The notes under the pieces are model-generated. The model saw only the letters and a list, made by a program, of their open reading frames with translations. It did not search any database and had not been told where the DNA came from. The position numbers and the translations under genes were made by a program. From Halolamina rubra (lineage in GTDB: Archaea; Halobacteriota; Halobacteria; Halobacteriales; Haloferacaceae), in NCBI RefSeq assembly GCF_000739555.1, contig NZ_BBJN01000011.1, positions 40,822 through 104,821 of the forward strand: a stretch of 64,000 bases of DNA, written 5' to 3'. Below, piece by piece: positions 1 through 8,611 of this stretch. Within the stretch, counting starts at the first letter, position 1. The number at the start of each line of letters is the position of its first letter.

Positions 1-455
1 TCGTCGCGGTGTTCGGCCAGTCGCTGACGAACATCGTCGCCGCGCTCGGGATCGTCTACATCCCGCAGTTCGCCCGCGTCACCCGCGGGAGCGCGGTGTC
101 GGTCGTCGAGGAGGAGCACGTCCGGGTCGCGCGCTCGCTCGGCGCCTCCCACGCCCGGATCGTGCTCGTCCACGTGCTGCCGTTCTGCCTCTCGGCGATC
201 CTCGTGCAGGCGACCGTCACTGCAGCGCTGGCGATCGTGCTCGAGTCCTCGCTCTCCTTCCTCGGCGTCGGCGTCCCCTCGCCCACGCCCTCCTGGGGGT
301 CGATCCTCCGGGTCGGCAAGGGGTACGTCGACAGCGGCGAGTGGTGGTACAGCGTGTTCCCGGGCGTGGCGATCGTCGTCGCCGTCCTCGGGTTCAACCT
401 GCTCGGTGACGGCCTGCGCGACGTGCTCGACCCCCGGACCGACCCCAACAGGTGA
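1..455 (+). CDS. dppC: dipeptide/oligopeptide ABC transporter permease, DppC/OppC type (5' partial)
   Basis: C-terminal part of an inner-membrane permease that imports small peptides or similar solutes; the gene begins before the window, and the frame is open from base 3. The typical permease coupling loop (EAA-like) is visible around 'VRVARSLGASHARIVLVHVLP', followed by hydrophobic helices and the family ending 'FNLLGDGLRDVLDPR'. Two ATPase genes follow 6 bp downstream and then with a 4-bp overlap, the usual dpp/opp order, so this is the second permease of a five-gene importer operon whose substrate-binding protein and first permease lie outside the window. The actual substrate cannot be read from the sequence. 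Confidence 0.9.
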   Translation, partial: VAVFGQSLTNIVAALGIVYIPQFARVTRGSAVSVVEEEHVRVARSLGASHARIVLVHVLPFCLSAILVQATVTAALAIVLESSLSFLGVGVPSPTPSWGSILRVGKGYVDSGEWWYSVFPGVAIVVAVLGFNLLGDGLRDVLDPRTDPNR

Positions 456-461
456 TCCACG

Positions 462-1520
462 ATGACTGACACACCCCTCCTTCAGGTCGAGAACCTCCGC
501 GCCCAGTTCGGCCGCCGCGACCCACTCGTCGCCGTCGACGGGATCAGCTACGACCTCCGCGCGGGCGAGACGCTAGGGATCGTCGGCGAGTCCGGCGCGG
601 GCAAGTCGGTCTCCGTGCGCTCGCTGGTCGGGCTGATCGACGACGGCGAGGTGACCGGCTCCGTCGAGTGGCGCGGCGAGGAGCTCGTCGGCGCCCCCAC
701 CCGGGAGCTCCGTGCGGTCCGCGGCTCGGGGATCGCCATGGTGTTCCAGAACGCCGAGGCCGCGTTCGACCCCATCGAGCCCGTCGGGGCACAGATCGTC
801 GAGGCGATCCGGGCGAGCCGCGACCTCCCCAAGGGGGCGGCCCGCGCCGAGGCGGTCGACCTCCTCGAGGAGGTCGGCATCGGCGACCCCGCGGGGCGGT
901 TCGGCGACTACCCCCACGAGTACTCCGGCGGGATGGCCCAGCGCGCGGGGATCGCGATGGCGCTGGCCGGCGAGCCCGACCTGCTGATCGCCGACGAGCC
1001 GACGACAGGGCTGGACGTGAGCGTGCAGGCCGGCATCGTCGACCTGTTCCGCGACCTCGTCGCCGAGCGCGACATGTCGCTGCTGCTGATCAGCCACAAT
1101 CTCGGCGTCGTCTCCCAGCTCTGTGAGCGCATCATGGTGATGTACGCCGGCCGGATCGTCGAGCGCGGCAGCCGGGAACAGCTGCTCGGCTCGCCGCGAC
1201 ACCCCTACACGGGGGCGTTCCTCCGGAGCGTCCCCGACGTGGACGTGCGGCAGGAGCTCGAACCGATCGAGGGGGCGCCGCCGAGCCTCGACGACCCGCC
1301 CGCAGGCTGTCGGTTCCACCCGCGCTGCCCCGCGGCGGAGGCCGGCCTCTGCGACGTCGACGCGCCGCCGACGGTCGGCTTCGACGACGGGGACGACCCC
1401 GAGCGCCACGAGGCCACCTGCCACGGCTACACCGACGCCCACCCCGGCGGCGACGCGTTCGACCGCGAAGCCGTCGAGTGGATCGAGCCGGCCGAGGACC
1501 CGGAGCGGGGTGAGCGATGA
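462..1520 (+). CDS. dppD: dipeptide/oligopeptide ABC transporter ATP-binding protein, DppD/OppD type
   Basis: Cytoplasmic ATPase of the peptide importer, 352 aa, the usual length. Walker A GESGAGKS lies at residues 42-49, the ABC signature SGGMAQRAG near 155 and Walker B LLIADEPTTGLD near 172. The C-terminal oligopeptide/dipeptide extension carries the family cysteine motif 'CRFHPRCP' and a further Cys. The ATG follows the permease stop by 6 bp, and the stop overlaps the next ATPase start (ATGA), so translation is probably coupled. The partner ATPase is the next gene; the two should form a heterodimer. Confidence 0.93.
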   Translation: MTDTPLLQVENLRAQFGRRDPLVAVDGISYDLRAGETLGIVGESGAGKSVSVRSLVGLIDDGEVTGSVEWRGEELVGAPTRELRAVRGSGIAMVFQNAEAAFDPIEPVGAQIVEAIRASRDLPKGAARAEAVDLLEEVGIGDPAGRFGDYPHEYSGGMAQRAGIAMALAGEPDLLIADEPTTGLDVSVQAGIVDLFRDLVAERDMSLLLISHNLGVVSQLCERIMVMYAGRIVERGSREQLLGSPRHPYTGAFLRSVPDVDVRQELEPIEGAPPSLDDPPAGCRFHPRCPAAEAGLCDVDAPPTVGFDDGDDPERHEATCHGYTDAHPGGDAFDREAVEWIEPAEDPERGER

Positions 1521-2542
1521 GCGACCCGCTGCTCTCGGTGCGGGGGCTGAAGCGCCACTACCCGGTCCGCTCGGGGATCCTCAAGCGGAAGACGGGCGCG
1601 GTCCGGGCGGTCGACGGCGTGAGCTTCGACCTCGCGGCCGGCGAGACCCTCGCCGTCGTCGGCGAGTCCGGCTGTGGGAAGTCGACGCTCGCGGAGACGG
1701 TGATCGGCCTCGACGAACCCACCGCCGGCGAGGTGACGTTCGACGGCGAGACGGTCTCCGACGGCGTCGACAAGGCGTTCCGCCGGCGGGTGCAGATGGT
1801 GTTCCAGGACCCGTTCTCGACGCTGAACGAGCGCATGACCGTCGGCCGGATCGTCGCCGAGCCGCTGGCGATCCACGGTCAGCGCGAGGACGACCGGGCG
1901 GCGTACGTCCGGGAGCTGCTCGAAACGGTCGGGCTCGACCCGGCGGACCACTACGACGCGTTCCCGCACGAACTCTCCGGCGGCCAGCGCCAGCGCGTGG
2001 GCATCGCGCGGGCGCTCGCGCTCGAGCCCGACCTCCTCGTGCTCGACGAACCCGTCTCCGCGCTGGACGTGAGCGTCCGTGCGGGGATCCTGGAGCTGCT
2101 CCGGGAGCTGCAGGCCGAGCGCGGCCTCACCTACCTGCTCATCAGCCACGACGTGAGCGTCGTCCGGCAGGTCGCCGACCGCGTCGCGGTGATGTACCTC
2201 GGCGAGTTCGTCGAGCTCGGCGCCCTCGGCGACGTGCTCGACGAGCCGGCCCACCCCTACACCGAGGCGCTGCTGTCGAGCGTGCCGCGAGTGCGTGCCG
2301 AGCCCGACCCGGACGAACGGATCCGGCTCCCGGGCTCGCCGCCGGACCCCGCCGACCCGCCGGCTGGCTGTCGCTTCCACCCGCGCTGTCACCTCCGGGA
2401 CCGGCTCGACGACGACGCGGCGGCGCGCTGTGTCGCCGAGGCCCCCGAACTCACCGAGCGCGAGGACGGCGGGGAGCCCCGACCCGACGCCGACGACGGG
2501 CGAACGGTCGCCTGTCACTTCCGGCCGGGGGACGGGGAATAA
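1517..2542 (+). CDS. dppF: dipeptide/oligopeptide ABC transporter ATP-binding protein, DppF/OppF type
   Basis: Second ATPase of the importer, 341 aa. Walker A GESGCGKS is at residues 49-56, the signature LSGGQRQRVGIARAL near 153 and Walker B LLVLDEPVSALD near 173. The C-terminal peptide-transporter extension has 'CRFHPRCH'. It starts inside the last codons of dppD (ATGA overlap) and is the last gene of the operon; the next gene has its own promoter. Assignment as F rather than D rests on gene order and the 'GLKRHYPVRSG' N-terminus typical of the F subunit. Confidence 0.93.
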   Translation: MSDPLLSVRGLKRHYPVRSGILKRKTGAVRAVDGVSFDLAAGETLAVVGESGCGKSTLAETVIGLDEPTAGEVTFDGETVSDGVDKAFRRRVQMVFQDPFSTLNERMTVGRIVAEPLAIHGQREDDRAAYVRELLETVGLDPADHYDAFPHELSGGQRQRVGIARALALEPDLLVLDEPVSALDVSVRAGILELLRELQAERGLTYLLISHDVSVVRQVADRVAVMYLGEFVELGALGDVLDEPAHPYTEALLSSVPRVRAEPDPDERIRLPGSPPDPADPPAGCRFHPRCHLRDRLDDDAAARCVAEAPELTEREDGGEPRPDADDGRTVACHFRPGDGE

Positions 2543-2565
2543 CCAGAGAGCATCTTCACGAGTAG

Positions 2566-2576
2566 TAATTATTAAG
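2566..2576 (+). promoter_or_regulatory. TATA element before the methionine synthase pair
   Basis: 'taattattaag' is a strikingly AT-rich stretch in GC-rich surroundings, centred about 29 bases before the ATG at 2600. There is no ribosome binding site between them, which fits a leaderless archaeal transcript starting at or near the ATG. Confidence 0.7.
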
Positions 2577-2599
2577 CTCTTGCATCCGCTACGACACGT

Positions 2600-3619
2600 A
2601 TGACCGAGCGAGTCGCGACTACGCTGGGACTGTACCCGCTCCCGGACTGGGCGAAAGACGAACTCTCCGACCTGAAAGGCCACCAGAAGTCCGACCTCGT
2701 CGACGGCAGCGAGGGGCCCGAGGTGCGCGAGGCGTACGGGCGCGTCCGCGAGGAGCTGATCGACGACCAGCGCGCGGCCGGCCTCGACCGCGTCGTCGAG
2801 GGGCAGGGGCGCTGGGACGACTGGCTCGCGCACCCGCTGGCGGTCCACGACGGCGTCGAGACCGGCGGCATCGTGCGCTACTACGACAACAACAACTTCT
2901 ACCGCGACCCGCGGGTCGTCGACGACCTCGCCGTCGACGGGGGCGACGTGGCCGCCGAGCTCGACGCCGCGACGGGGCTGCTCGAAGACGACGAGCCCCT
3001 GCAGGCCGTCCTCCCGGGCCCGTACACGCTCGCACAGCTGGCGACCGACGAGTACTACGGCGACGAGTCCGAGTTCCTCGCCGCTATCGCGGAGTTCCTC
3101 GCCGGCGAGGTCGCGGCGTTCCCGGAGCACGAGACGCTGTTCCTGCTCGACCCCTCCCTCGTCACGGAGCCGCCCGCGGACGACGCGAACGAGCGCGTCA
3201 GCGACGCCGTCGACACCGTGGCGGCCGCGACCGACGCCGACGTGGTGCTCCAGAGCTACTGGGGCGCCCACGAGGAGAAGACGTACGCCCACCTGATGGA
3301 CGCCGACGTGGACGCGTTCGGCTTCGACTTCGTCGCCGGCGACCGCGACACCCACCTGTACAACGTCACCGAGTACGGCACGAAGGACGCCGTCTCGCTG
3401 GGCCTCGTCGACGGCCAGAACACCGCCGTCGAGAGCCCCGACACCGTCGCGGAGCGCATCGACTGGGTGACCGAGCAGATTCCCAGTCAGACGTTCGACA
3501 CCGTGTACGCGACGCCGAACACCGAGCTCGCCTACCTCCCCGTCTCGACGTACCGGGAGAAGCTCGCGGTGCTCGGGGAGGCGGTTGAACTGGCCGCGGG
3601 GACGGAGGTGAGCGCCTGA
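2600..3619 (+). CDS. methionine synthase II (MetE)-like protein without zinc ligands
   Basis: 339 aa, related to the TIM-barrel of cobalamin-independent methionine synthase (MetE); it keeps the 'LPGPYTLAQLA' segment. No cysteine occurs anywhere in the protein, so the His-X-Cys...Cys zinc site that activates homocysteine in MetE is missing. The next gene has that site. The genes overlap by one base (TGATG) and are probably co-transcribed from the TATA element at 2566. A reasonable reading is that the pair divides the tasks of the two halves of bacterial MetE (folate or methyl-donor handling here, homocysteine activation in the partner), but this is inference. The natural methyl donor is unknown. 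Confidence 0.8.
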   Translation: MTERVATTLGLYPLPDWAKDELSDLKGHQKSDLVDGSEGPEVREAYGRVREELIDDQRAAGLDRVVEGQGRWDDWLAHPLAVHDGVETGGIVRYYDNNNFYRDPRVVDDLAVDGGDVAAELDAATGLLEDDEPLQAVLPGPYTLAQLATDEYYGDESEFLAAIAEFLAGEVAAFPEHETLFLLDPSLVTEPPADDANERVSDAVDTVAAATDADVVLQSYWGAHEEKTYAHLMDADVDAFGFDFVAGDRDTHLYNVTEYGTKDAVSLGLVDGQNTAVESPDTVAERIDWVTEQIPSQTFDTVYATPNTELAYLPVSTYREKLAVLGEAVELAAGTEVSA

Positions 3620-4698
3620 TGGCCCGCGACGCCGCCAACCGCGAGCAGTTCCGCCCCGACGACCACGAGCACGACCACTTCCTGCTCACGAGCGTCGTCG
3701 GCTCCTACCCCAAGCCGACGTGGCTCAACCGCGCCGACGACCTCGTCGACGACCCCGAGGCATCCTTCGACGAGGCCGACCTCGAGGAGGCCCACGACGA
3801 CGCCTGCCGCCTCATCACCGAGGAGCACGAGCGCACGGGGCTGGACACGGTCGTCGACGGCGAGATGCGCCGCAACGAGATGGTCGAGTTCTTCGCCGAG
3901 CGCATTGACGGCTACGAGTTCAACGGGCCCGTCAAAGTGTGGGGCCACAACTACTTCCACAAGCCGAGCGTCGTCGAGGAGGTCGAGTACGACGAGCCGT
4001 GGCTCGTCGACGAGTTCGAGTTCACCGACGCCGTCGCCGAGCGCCCCGTCAAGGTGCCGATCACGGGGCCGTACACCCTCGCCAACTGGGCGTTCGACGA
4101 GCACTACGGCGACAGCGAGGCGCTGGCCTACGACCTCGCGGACCTGGTGAACGAGGAGATCGAGAAGCTCGTCGAGGCGGGCGCCCGCTACATCCAGATC
4201 GACGAGCCCGCGCTGGCGACGACGCCCGACGACCACGCGATCGTCGGCAGCTGTCTGGAGCGCATCGTCGACGGCGTGCCCGACGAGGTCCGCGTGGGCG
4301 TCCACGTCTGCTACGGCGACTACTCCCGCATCTACCCCGAACTCAACGAGTTCCCCGTCGACGAGGTCGACCTCGAGCTCTGTAACGACGACTACCAGCA
4401 GATCGACACCCTCGCAGACGGCGAGTTCGCGCCCGACCTCGCGCTGGGCGTCGTCGACGTGCACGACGCCGAGGTCGAGAGCGTCGAGGAGATCAAGCAG
4501 AACATCGAGCAGGGGCTGAAGGTGGTGCCGCCGGAGAAGCTCACCGTCTCGCCGGACTGCGGGCTGAAGCTGCTGCCCCGCGACGCCGCCTACCGGAAGA
4601 CCGAGAACCTCGTCACCGCGGCTCGCGAGGTGGAGGCCGAGCTCGACGCCGGCGAGATCGACGTGCCGGTTCGGGGCACTCCGACGGCCGACGACTGA
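3619..4698 (+). CDS. metE: cobalamin-independent methionine synthase, catalytic (zinc-binding) protein
   Basis: 359 aa, matching the C-terminal catalytic barrel of MetE, which transfers a methyl group to homocysteine in the last step of methionine synthesis. The expected zinc ligands are visible: His and Cys in 'GVHVCYGD', Glu in 'DLELCNDD' and Cys in 'SPDCGLKLLP'. The N-terminus has the family segment 'TSVVGSYPKPTWL'. It starts within the stop codon of the preceding zinc-less paralogue, so the two should be made together. It lacks the N-terminal half of the full-length (about 750 aa) bacterial enzyme. Confidence 0.88.
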   Translation: MARDAANREQFRPDDHEHDHFLLTSVVGSYPKPTWLNRADDLVDDPEASFDEADLEEAHDDACRLITEEHERTGLDTVVDGEMRRNEMVEFFAERIDGYEFNGPVKVWGHNYFHKPSVVEEVEYDEPWLVDEFEFTDAVAERPVKVPITGPYTLANWAFDEHYGDSEALAYDLADLVNEEIEKLVEAGARYIQIDEPALATTPDDHAIVGSCLERIVDGVPDEVRVGVHVCYGDYSRIYPELNEFPVDEVDLELCNDDYQQIDTLADGEFAPDLALGVVDVHDAEVESVEEIKQNIEQGLKVVPPEKLTVSPDCGLKLLPRDAAYRKTENLVTAAREVEAELDAGEIDVPVRGTPTADD

Positions 4699-4738
4699 GA
4701 CGCCGACCTCCTCTTTATTTATCAGGTCGTGGGCAAAC

Positions 4739-4747
4739 ACATATACG
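4739..4747 (+). promoter_or_regulatory. TATA element for the symporter operon
   Basis: 'acatatacg' is centred about 31 bases before the ATG at 4774. A second AT-rich stretch ('tttatttatc') sits near 4713-4722, so there may be two start sites or an upstream activator region. The spacing favours the 46-aa gene at 4774, not the symporter itself, as the first cistron. Confidence 0.55.
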
Positions 4748-4773
4748 GCTGATTGGCCAACGGCCCTACGAGC

Positions 4774-4914
4774 ATGGCCGCGATGAGCACACTCGACTGG
4801 CTCGGGGTCGTCGGACCGTACGCGATCTTCTTCGTGATGTTGATCGTCTACTACGTCTGGGAGGGGCGCCGCGAACGCGCCCTCAGGGAACGCTACGAGG
4901 AGGACCATGCATAG
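4774..4914 (+). CDS. single-helix small membrane protein, probable symporter partner
   Basis: 46-aa frame: a short N-terminus, one transmembrane segment ('GPYAIFFVMLIVYYVW', about residues 14-29) and a charged tail ('EGRRERALRERYEEDHA'). Its last 8 bases overlap the start of the sodium/solute symporter (ATG at 4907), and a TATA element lies about 31 bases before its own ATG. Such tiny one-helix proteins are known beside sodium:solute symporters in other archaea and bacteria, where they are thought to be accessory subunits. That role is inference here; size, topology and overlap are seen directly. Confidence 0.7.
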   Translation: MAAMSTLDWLGVVGPYAIFFVMLIVYYVWEGRRERALRERYEEDHA

Positions 4915-6652
4915 CGGTGCGCTCGCGCCGCTGCAGGGCACCGGCGGCATCGCCGGCGCGGCGGGGATCTGGGTGCTCGGCACGTTCGCGCTCTACCTCG
5001 TCGTCCTCGTTGGGATCGGCCTCTGGGCGTCCCGCTTCATGGACTCCGTCGGCGACTACGTCATCGGCGGCCGCGAGATCGGCCCCGTCGTGACGGGGTT
5101 CTCCGAGCGCGCCTCCGAGATGAGCGGCTGGCTCACGCTCGGCGTGCCAGCCGACGCCTACGGCACGGGGATCATGGCGTTCCTCAACGGGTTGGGGATG
5201 GTGCCGGCCGACCTGTTCGCGTGGGCCGGGATCGCCAAGCGCCTCCGGAAGTACACGGAGATCGTCCGCTCGGTGACGCTGCCGACGTTCTTCGAGACGC
5301 GGCTGGGCGACGACACCGGGCGGGTGAAAGCCGTCTCGGCGCTCGTGCTCATGCTGTTCGAGGGCGGCTACGTCGGCGCCCAGATCGTCGCCGCCGGGAC
5401 GCTGCTGCAGGTGCTGACGGGGATCCAGCCCTGGATCGGCATCATCGTCGGCGGGATCATCGTCATCGGCTACACGTTCCTCGGCGGCTACTTCGCCGTC
5501 GCGTGGTCGGACTACTTCCAGGGCGCCATCATCCTGATCGCGTTCATCATCCTCCCGGTGCTCGCGTTCACCGAGATGGGGCTGCCGTTCGAGGCGGTCG
5601 CGGCCGCGGCGGGCGGCTCCGCGACCAGCATCACCGCCGGGATGGCCGGCTGGGCCGCCGTCTTCGGCGTGATCAGCTACGCCGCGATCGGGCTGGGCGT
5701 CCCCGGCAACCCCCACATCATGGTCCGATTCATGGGGATCGACCGGGTGCGGAACATCCGCCTCGCGGCGATGGTCGCCCAGCTGTTCATGTTCGTCGCG
5801 TACGTCGGCGCCGCGCTCGTCGGCCTCTACGCCATCGCGATGTTCGGCGACGGCGCGCTCGCGGATCCCGACAACGCGATGCCGCGACTGACGCTCGACC
5901 TGCTGCCGAGCGTCGTCGCCGGCATCGTGCTCGCGGCCGCGCTGGCGGCGATGATGTCCAGCGCGGACTCCCAGCTACTCGTCGCGACGAGCGCGGTCGT
6001 GGAGGACGTTTACCACGGGTTCCTCGATCGCGACGCGACACAGCAGGAACTCGTTCGCTATTCCCGCTACGTCACCTTCGGGCTCGGCGCAGCGAGCGTC
6101 GCGTTCGCGTTCGTCGCCCAGGACACGCCGATCTACACGCTGGTGCTCGACTACGCGTGGGGCGGCCTCGGCGCCGCGATCGGGCCGACCGTGATCGCGA
6201 CGCTCTGGTGGAAACGCGTTACGGCGACGGGCTCGCTCGCCAGCATGATCGTCGGCACGGCGACGATGGTGCTGTGGACCCAGCTCTCGAAGGTGCTGGG
6301 CTGGCTCGGCGCGATGCCGCCCGAGTCCGCCGCGTTCTGGTACGGGCTGGTGACGGTGTACGGGCTGTTCCCGGCGTTCATCCTCTCGGTAATCACGCTG
6401 GTCACGGTGTCGCTGCTGACCGAGCCGCCGGAGAACGTCGACGAACACTTCGACATCTTCGACAAGCCGCTGTCGGCGATCATCGACTCGGAGGGGTCGG
6501 CCGGCACGCCCGAGTACGTCGCCGACGGCGGGACGACTGTCGACGGCGTCGGCGCCGCCGAGGCGACCGACACGTCGCCGAAGGTCGTCACCGAGTCAGA
6601 CAACATCCGCGCCCACGTCGCCGCCTCCGGCTACTGGGCGGACGACGACTGA
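4907..6652 (+). CDS. putP: sodium:solute symporter, proline-permease (PutP) type
   Basis: 581-aa membrane protein of the SSS family, which couples Na+ entry to uptake of proline or a similar solute. The family core is clear: 'DYVIGGREIGPVVTGFSERASEMSGW' near residues 47-72, the 'GYTFLGGYFAVAWSDYFQG' helix near 190-208, and 'LAAMMSSADSQLL' with the conserved sodium-site serines near 350. About 13 hydrophobic helices precede a hydrophilic C-terminal tail of roughly 80 residues. Its start overlaps the 46-aa helix protein, and a 173-aa unknown follows after 2 bases, making a three-gene unit. The substrate assignment is by similarity only. Confidence 0.9.
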   Translation: MHSGALAPLQGTGGIAGAAGIWVLGTFALYLVVLVGIGLWASRFMDSVGDYVIGGREIGPVVTGFSERASEMSGWLTLGVPADAYGTGIMAFLNGLGMVPADLFAWAGIAKRLRKYTEIVRSVTLPTFFETRLGDDTGRVKAVSALVLMLFEGGYVGAQIVAAGTLLQVLTGIQPWIGIIVGGIIVIGYTFLGGYFAVAWSDYFQGAIILIAFIILPVLAFTEMGLPFEAVAAAAGGSATSITAGMAGWAAVFGVISYAAIGLGVPGNPHIMVRFMGIDRVRNIRLAAMVAQLFMFVAYVGAALVGLYAIAMFGDGALADPDNAMPRLTLDLLPSVVAGIVLAAALAAMMSSADSQLLVATSAVVEDVYHGFLDRDATQQELVRYSRYVTFGLGAASVAFAFVAQDTPIYTLVLDYAWGGLGAAIGPTVIATLWWKRVTATGSLASMIVGTATMVLWTQLSKVLGWLGAMPPESAAFWYGLVTVYGLFPAFILSVITLVTVSLLTEPPENVDEHFDIFDKPLSAIIDSEGSAGTPEYVADGGTTVDGVGAAEATDTSPKVVTESDNIRAHVAASGYWADDD

Positions 6653-6654
6653 CA

Positions 6655-7176
6655 GTGGGGGCGCCACCCAGCGACGACCCCCCGGCGCCGGCCGACCACC
6701 CGCTGGTGGGCGACCACCACGAGGCGGTCGACCTGCGGGTCATCGAGCCGAGCGTCCCGCGGGAGTCGGTCGACTCCGCAGGCCGGGTCGGCGCGGTGGC
6801 GTACCCGTTCCGGGTGTACGAGGCCGAGATAGAGGTCGATCGCCCCCTGCTCGCGCCGCGCAAGGACCGCCGGGTGATCAGCGTCGACCGCTCGCGGCGG
6901 CTCGCGGTGCGGGCCGACACCGTCCCCGAGGTCCAGGAACAGCGCGTCGAGGACGTGCTGGTGCTGCCGGGCGAACTGTCGCCCGAGCAGTCCGACGAGA
7001 AGGCGCGGGAGGCCGCGTTCCAGTGGACGCTCCGCGGGTCGATCCTCGCCGACGCGCCCGAGATCGAGTTCTCGGCCGTCGTCGACGCCTACAAGCTGTT
7101 CTGGCTGGCCGAGCGCCCCGGCGGCGACGTGATCGTCGACAGCGTCCGGGGGGAAGAGCGGCCGTACGAGGGTTAG
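6655..7176 (+). CDS. conserved hypothetical protein downstream of the symporter
   Basis: 173 aa from a GTG 2 bases after the symporter stop; the same frame is open far upstream, but that part is only the shadow of putP. There is no signal peptide or transmembrane segment. The core 'VAYPFRVYEAEIEVDRPLL' and 'RKDRRVISVDRSRRLAVRAD' looks like a globular beta-rich fold, ending in 'DAYKLFWLAERPGGDVIVDSVRG'. I do not recognise the family. Position makes it the third cistron of the symporter operon, so a regulatory or accessory role in uptake is possible but unproven. It overlaps the convergent gene at its 3' end by 4 bases. Confidence 0.7.
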   Translation: MGAPPSDDPPAPADHPLVGDHHEAVDLRVIEPSVPRESVDSAGRVGAVAYPFRVYEAEIEVDRPLLAPRKDRRVISVDRSRRLAVRADTVPEVQEQRVEDVLVLPGELSPEQSDEKAREAAFQWTLRGSILADAPEIEFSAVVDAYKLFWLAERPGGDVIVDSVRGEERPYEG

Positions 7177-7454
7177 TCGCTCGACTCGATCACATCGACG
7201 ACCGGGCCCGCCTCGACGTCGGCCGACTTCTCGTCGCCGCCCTCGCTGGGCGTCGGGAGGAACGGCGCGATCAGGGCCGCGACCGCGAGCAGGAGCGAGC
7301 TGTAGCGGACGGCGTCGACGTACCAGTCCTCGGCGACGAGCTCCTCGGGGTTCTCGTAGCCGACGAGCATCGAGCGCTTGCCGATGTCGATCGTCTTCTC
7401 GGGGAGGGCGGCGCCGGCGATACCGGTCACGAACGTGAGGGCTCTCAGGAGCAT
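7173..7454 (-). CDS. small predicted membrane protein
   Basis: 93 aa with a hydrophobic N-terminus ('MLLRALTFVTGIAGAAL') and a strong transmembrane segment 'SSLLLAVAALIAPFLPT' near residues 52-68, followed by an acidic tail. It resembles small two-helix haloarchaeal membrane proteins, but I cannot name a function. It runs convergently into the 173-aa gene (4-base overlap of the stops) and lies before the ndk operon on the same strand, with 85 bases between. Confidence 0.65.
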   Translation of the reverse strand: MLLRALTFVTGIAGAALPEKTIDIGKRSMLVGYENPEELVAEDWYVDAVRYSSLLLAVAALIAPFLPTPSEGGDEKSADVEAGPVVDVIESSD

Positions 7455-7539
7455 ACACGTGACCTAACGGGCCGCGAACAGGTGGTGTTTGCGGTTGCGG
7501 CGCCGCTGGTCGGTCGGAGAACGGAGAGGGGTCGGAGCG

Positions 7540-8004
7540 CTACTCGTACAGCCAGCCTTCGTCGACGCGCTCGTAGTCGACGAGCTCCTCGTCGTCGAAG
7601 AACAGGTCGATCTCGCGCTCGTTCGAGCCCGGATCCTCGTGATCCGAGGCGTGGATGACGTTGCGACCCAGATCGAGGCCGAGGTCGCCGCGGATCGTGC
7701 CCGCGGGCGACTCGGCGGGGTCGGTCTCGCCGACCATCTTCCGGACCTGTCGGGTGGCGTCGCCGCCCTCCCAGACCATCGCGAACACGGGACCGGACGT
7801 GATGAACTCGACGAGGCCGTCGAAGAACGGCTTGTCGGCGTGCTCGCCGTAGTGCTCCTCGGCGAGCTCTTGGTCGATCTGCATGAACTTGCCGGCGACC
7901 AGCTTCAGGCCGCGCTCCTCGAAGCGCGAGACGATCTCGCCGATCAGGCCGCGCTGCACGCCGTCGGGCTTGACCATGACGAACGTTCGCTCGCGCTCGC
8001 TCAT
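7540..8004 (-). CDS. ndk: nucleoside diphosphate kinase
   Basis: 154 aa, the normal length. It transfers the terminal phosphate of ATP to nucleoside diphosphates through a phosphohistidine. The N-terminus '[20 protein letters not shown]' is canonical; the active-site region near '[20 protein letters not shown]' contains the catalytic His in 'NVIHASD'. It is the last gene of the L7Ae-S28e-L24e-ndk unit, and its ATG overlaps the L24e stop (ATGA), an arrangement seen in many archaea. Confidence 0.96.
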   Translation of the reverse strand: MSERERTFVMVKPDGVQRGLIGEIVSRFEERGLKLVAGKFMQIDQELAEEHYGEHADKPFFDGLVEFITSGPVFAMVWEGGDATRQVRKMVGETDPAESPAGTIRGDLGLDLGRNVIHASDHEDPGSNEREIDLFFDDEELVDYERVDEGWLYE

Positions 8005-8381
8005 TCCTCGTCCTCCTCGTCGTCGGCCTCGGCGTCGGCTTCCTCGGCGTCTGCTTCGGCCTCCTCAGCCTCGTCCTCGGTTTCGGACGCCTCGTCCGTC
8101 TCCTCGGCGTCGGCCTCGGTCTCGGACTCGGCTTCCGCTTCCTCCTCGACCGCCTCGGTCTCGGGCTCCTCGGACTCGGTCGCCTCGACCGCTTCCTCGA
8201 CGCCGTGGTCGCCGCCCTCCTCGGTCCACTCGAGGTCGCGGGGCTCGCGCCCGAGGTCGGCGTTCTTCTCGCACTTCGCCGAGCAGTAGTGGATCACGCT
8301 ACCGTTCGTGCGGACGAACATTGTGCCCGTGCCGGGCTCGACGTCGTCGCCACAGTAGTCACAGGATCTGTTCTGGGGCAT
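8001..8381 (-). CDS. rpl24e: 50S ribosomal protein L24e with a long acidic tail
   Basis: The first 55 or so residues are a standard archaeal L24e zinc finger: '[21 protein letters not shown]', then '[20 protein letters not shown]', giving a CX2C...CX3C zinc site. The rest, about 70 residues, is almost entirely Glu, Asp, Ala, Thr and Ser. Archaeal L24e is usually 55-70 aa in all, so the protein is roughly doubled by this tail. It overlaps S28e by one base and ndk by four, so the coding frame is secure. Confidence 0.95.
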   Translation of the reverse strand: MPQNRSCDYCGDDVEPGTGTMFVRTNGSVIHYCSAKCEKNADLGREPRDLEWTEEGGDHGVEEAVEATESEEPETEAVEEEAEAESETEADAEETDEASETEDEAEEAEADAEEADAEADDEEDEE

Positions 8382-8608
8382 CAGGCACCTCCGATGGAGT
8401 CGGCGTCACGCTGGGTCTCCCGCAGCTGGAGGATGTCGCCCTCGCGGACGGGACCCAGCACGTTCCGCGTGATGATTCGACCCTGGTTCGAGCCGTCCTG
8501 AATGCGGCACTTGACCTGCATGGCTTCGCCGTGCATGCCGGTCTTGCCGACGATCTCGATCACCTCGGCCGGCGTCGATTCCGTGCCGCTCTCCTCTTCT
8601 GCGCTCAT
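8381..8608 (-). CDS. rps28e: 30S ribosomal protein S28e
   Basis: 75 aa, full length for S28e, an OB-fold small-subunit protein. It has the typical '[20 protein letters not shown]', '[20 protein letters not shown]' and the terminal '[13 protein letters not shown]'. It lies between L7Ae (3-base gap) and L24e (one-base overlap) in the conserved archaeal operon. Confidence 0.97.
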   Translation of the reverse strand: MSAEEESGTESTPAEVIEIVGKTGMHGEAMQVKCRIQDGSNQGRIITRNVLGPVREGDILQLRETQRDADSIGGA

Positions 8609-8611
8609 AGG

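Noticed and set aside
1427..3355. 642-aa open frame on the minus strand over the peptide importer and methionine synthase genes
   Set aside because: It is the antisense shadow of well-supported genes; the product is Val/Arg/Asp-rich without family motifs, as expected in GC-rich DNA.
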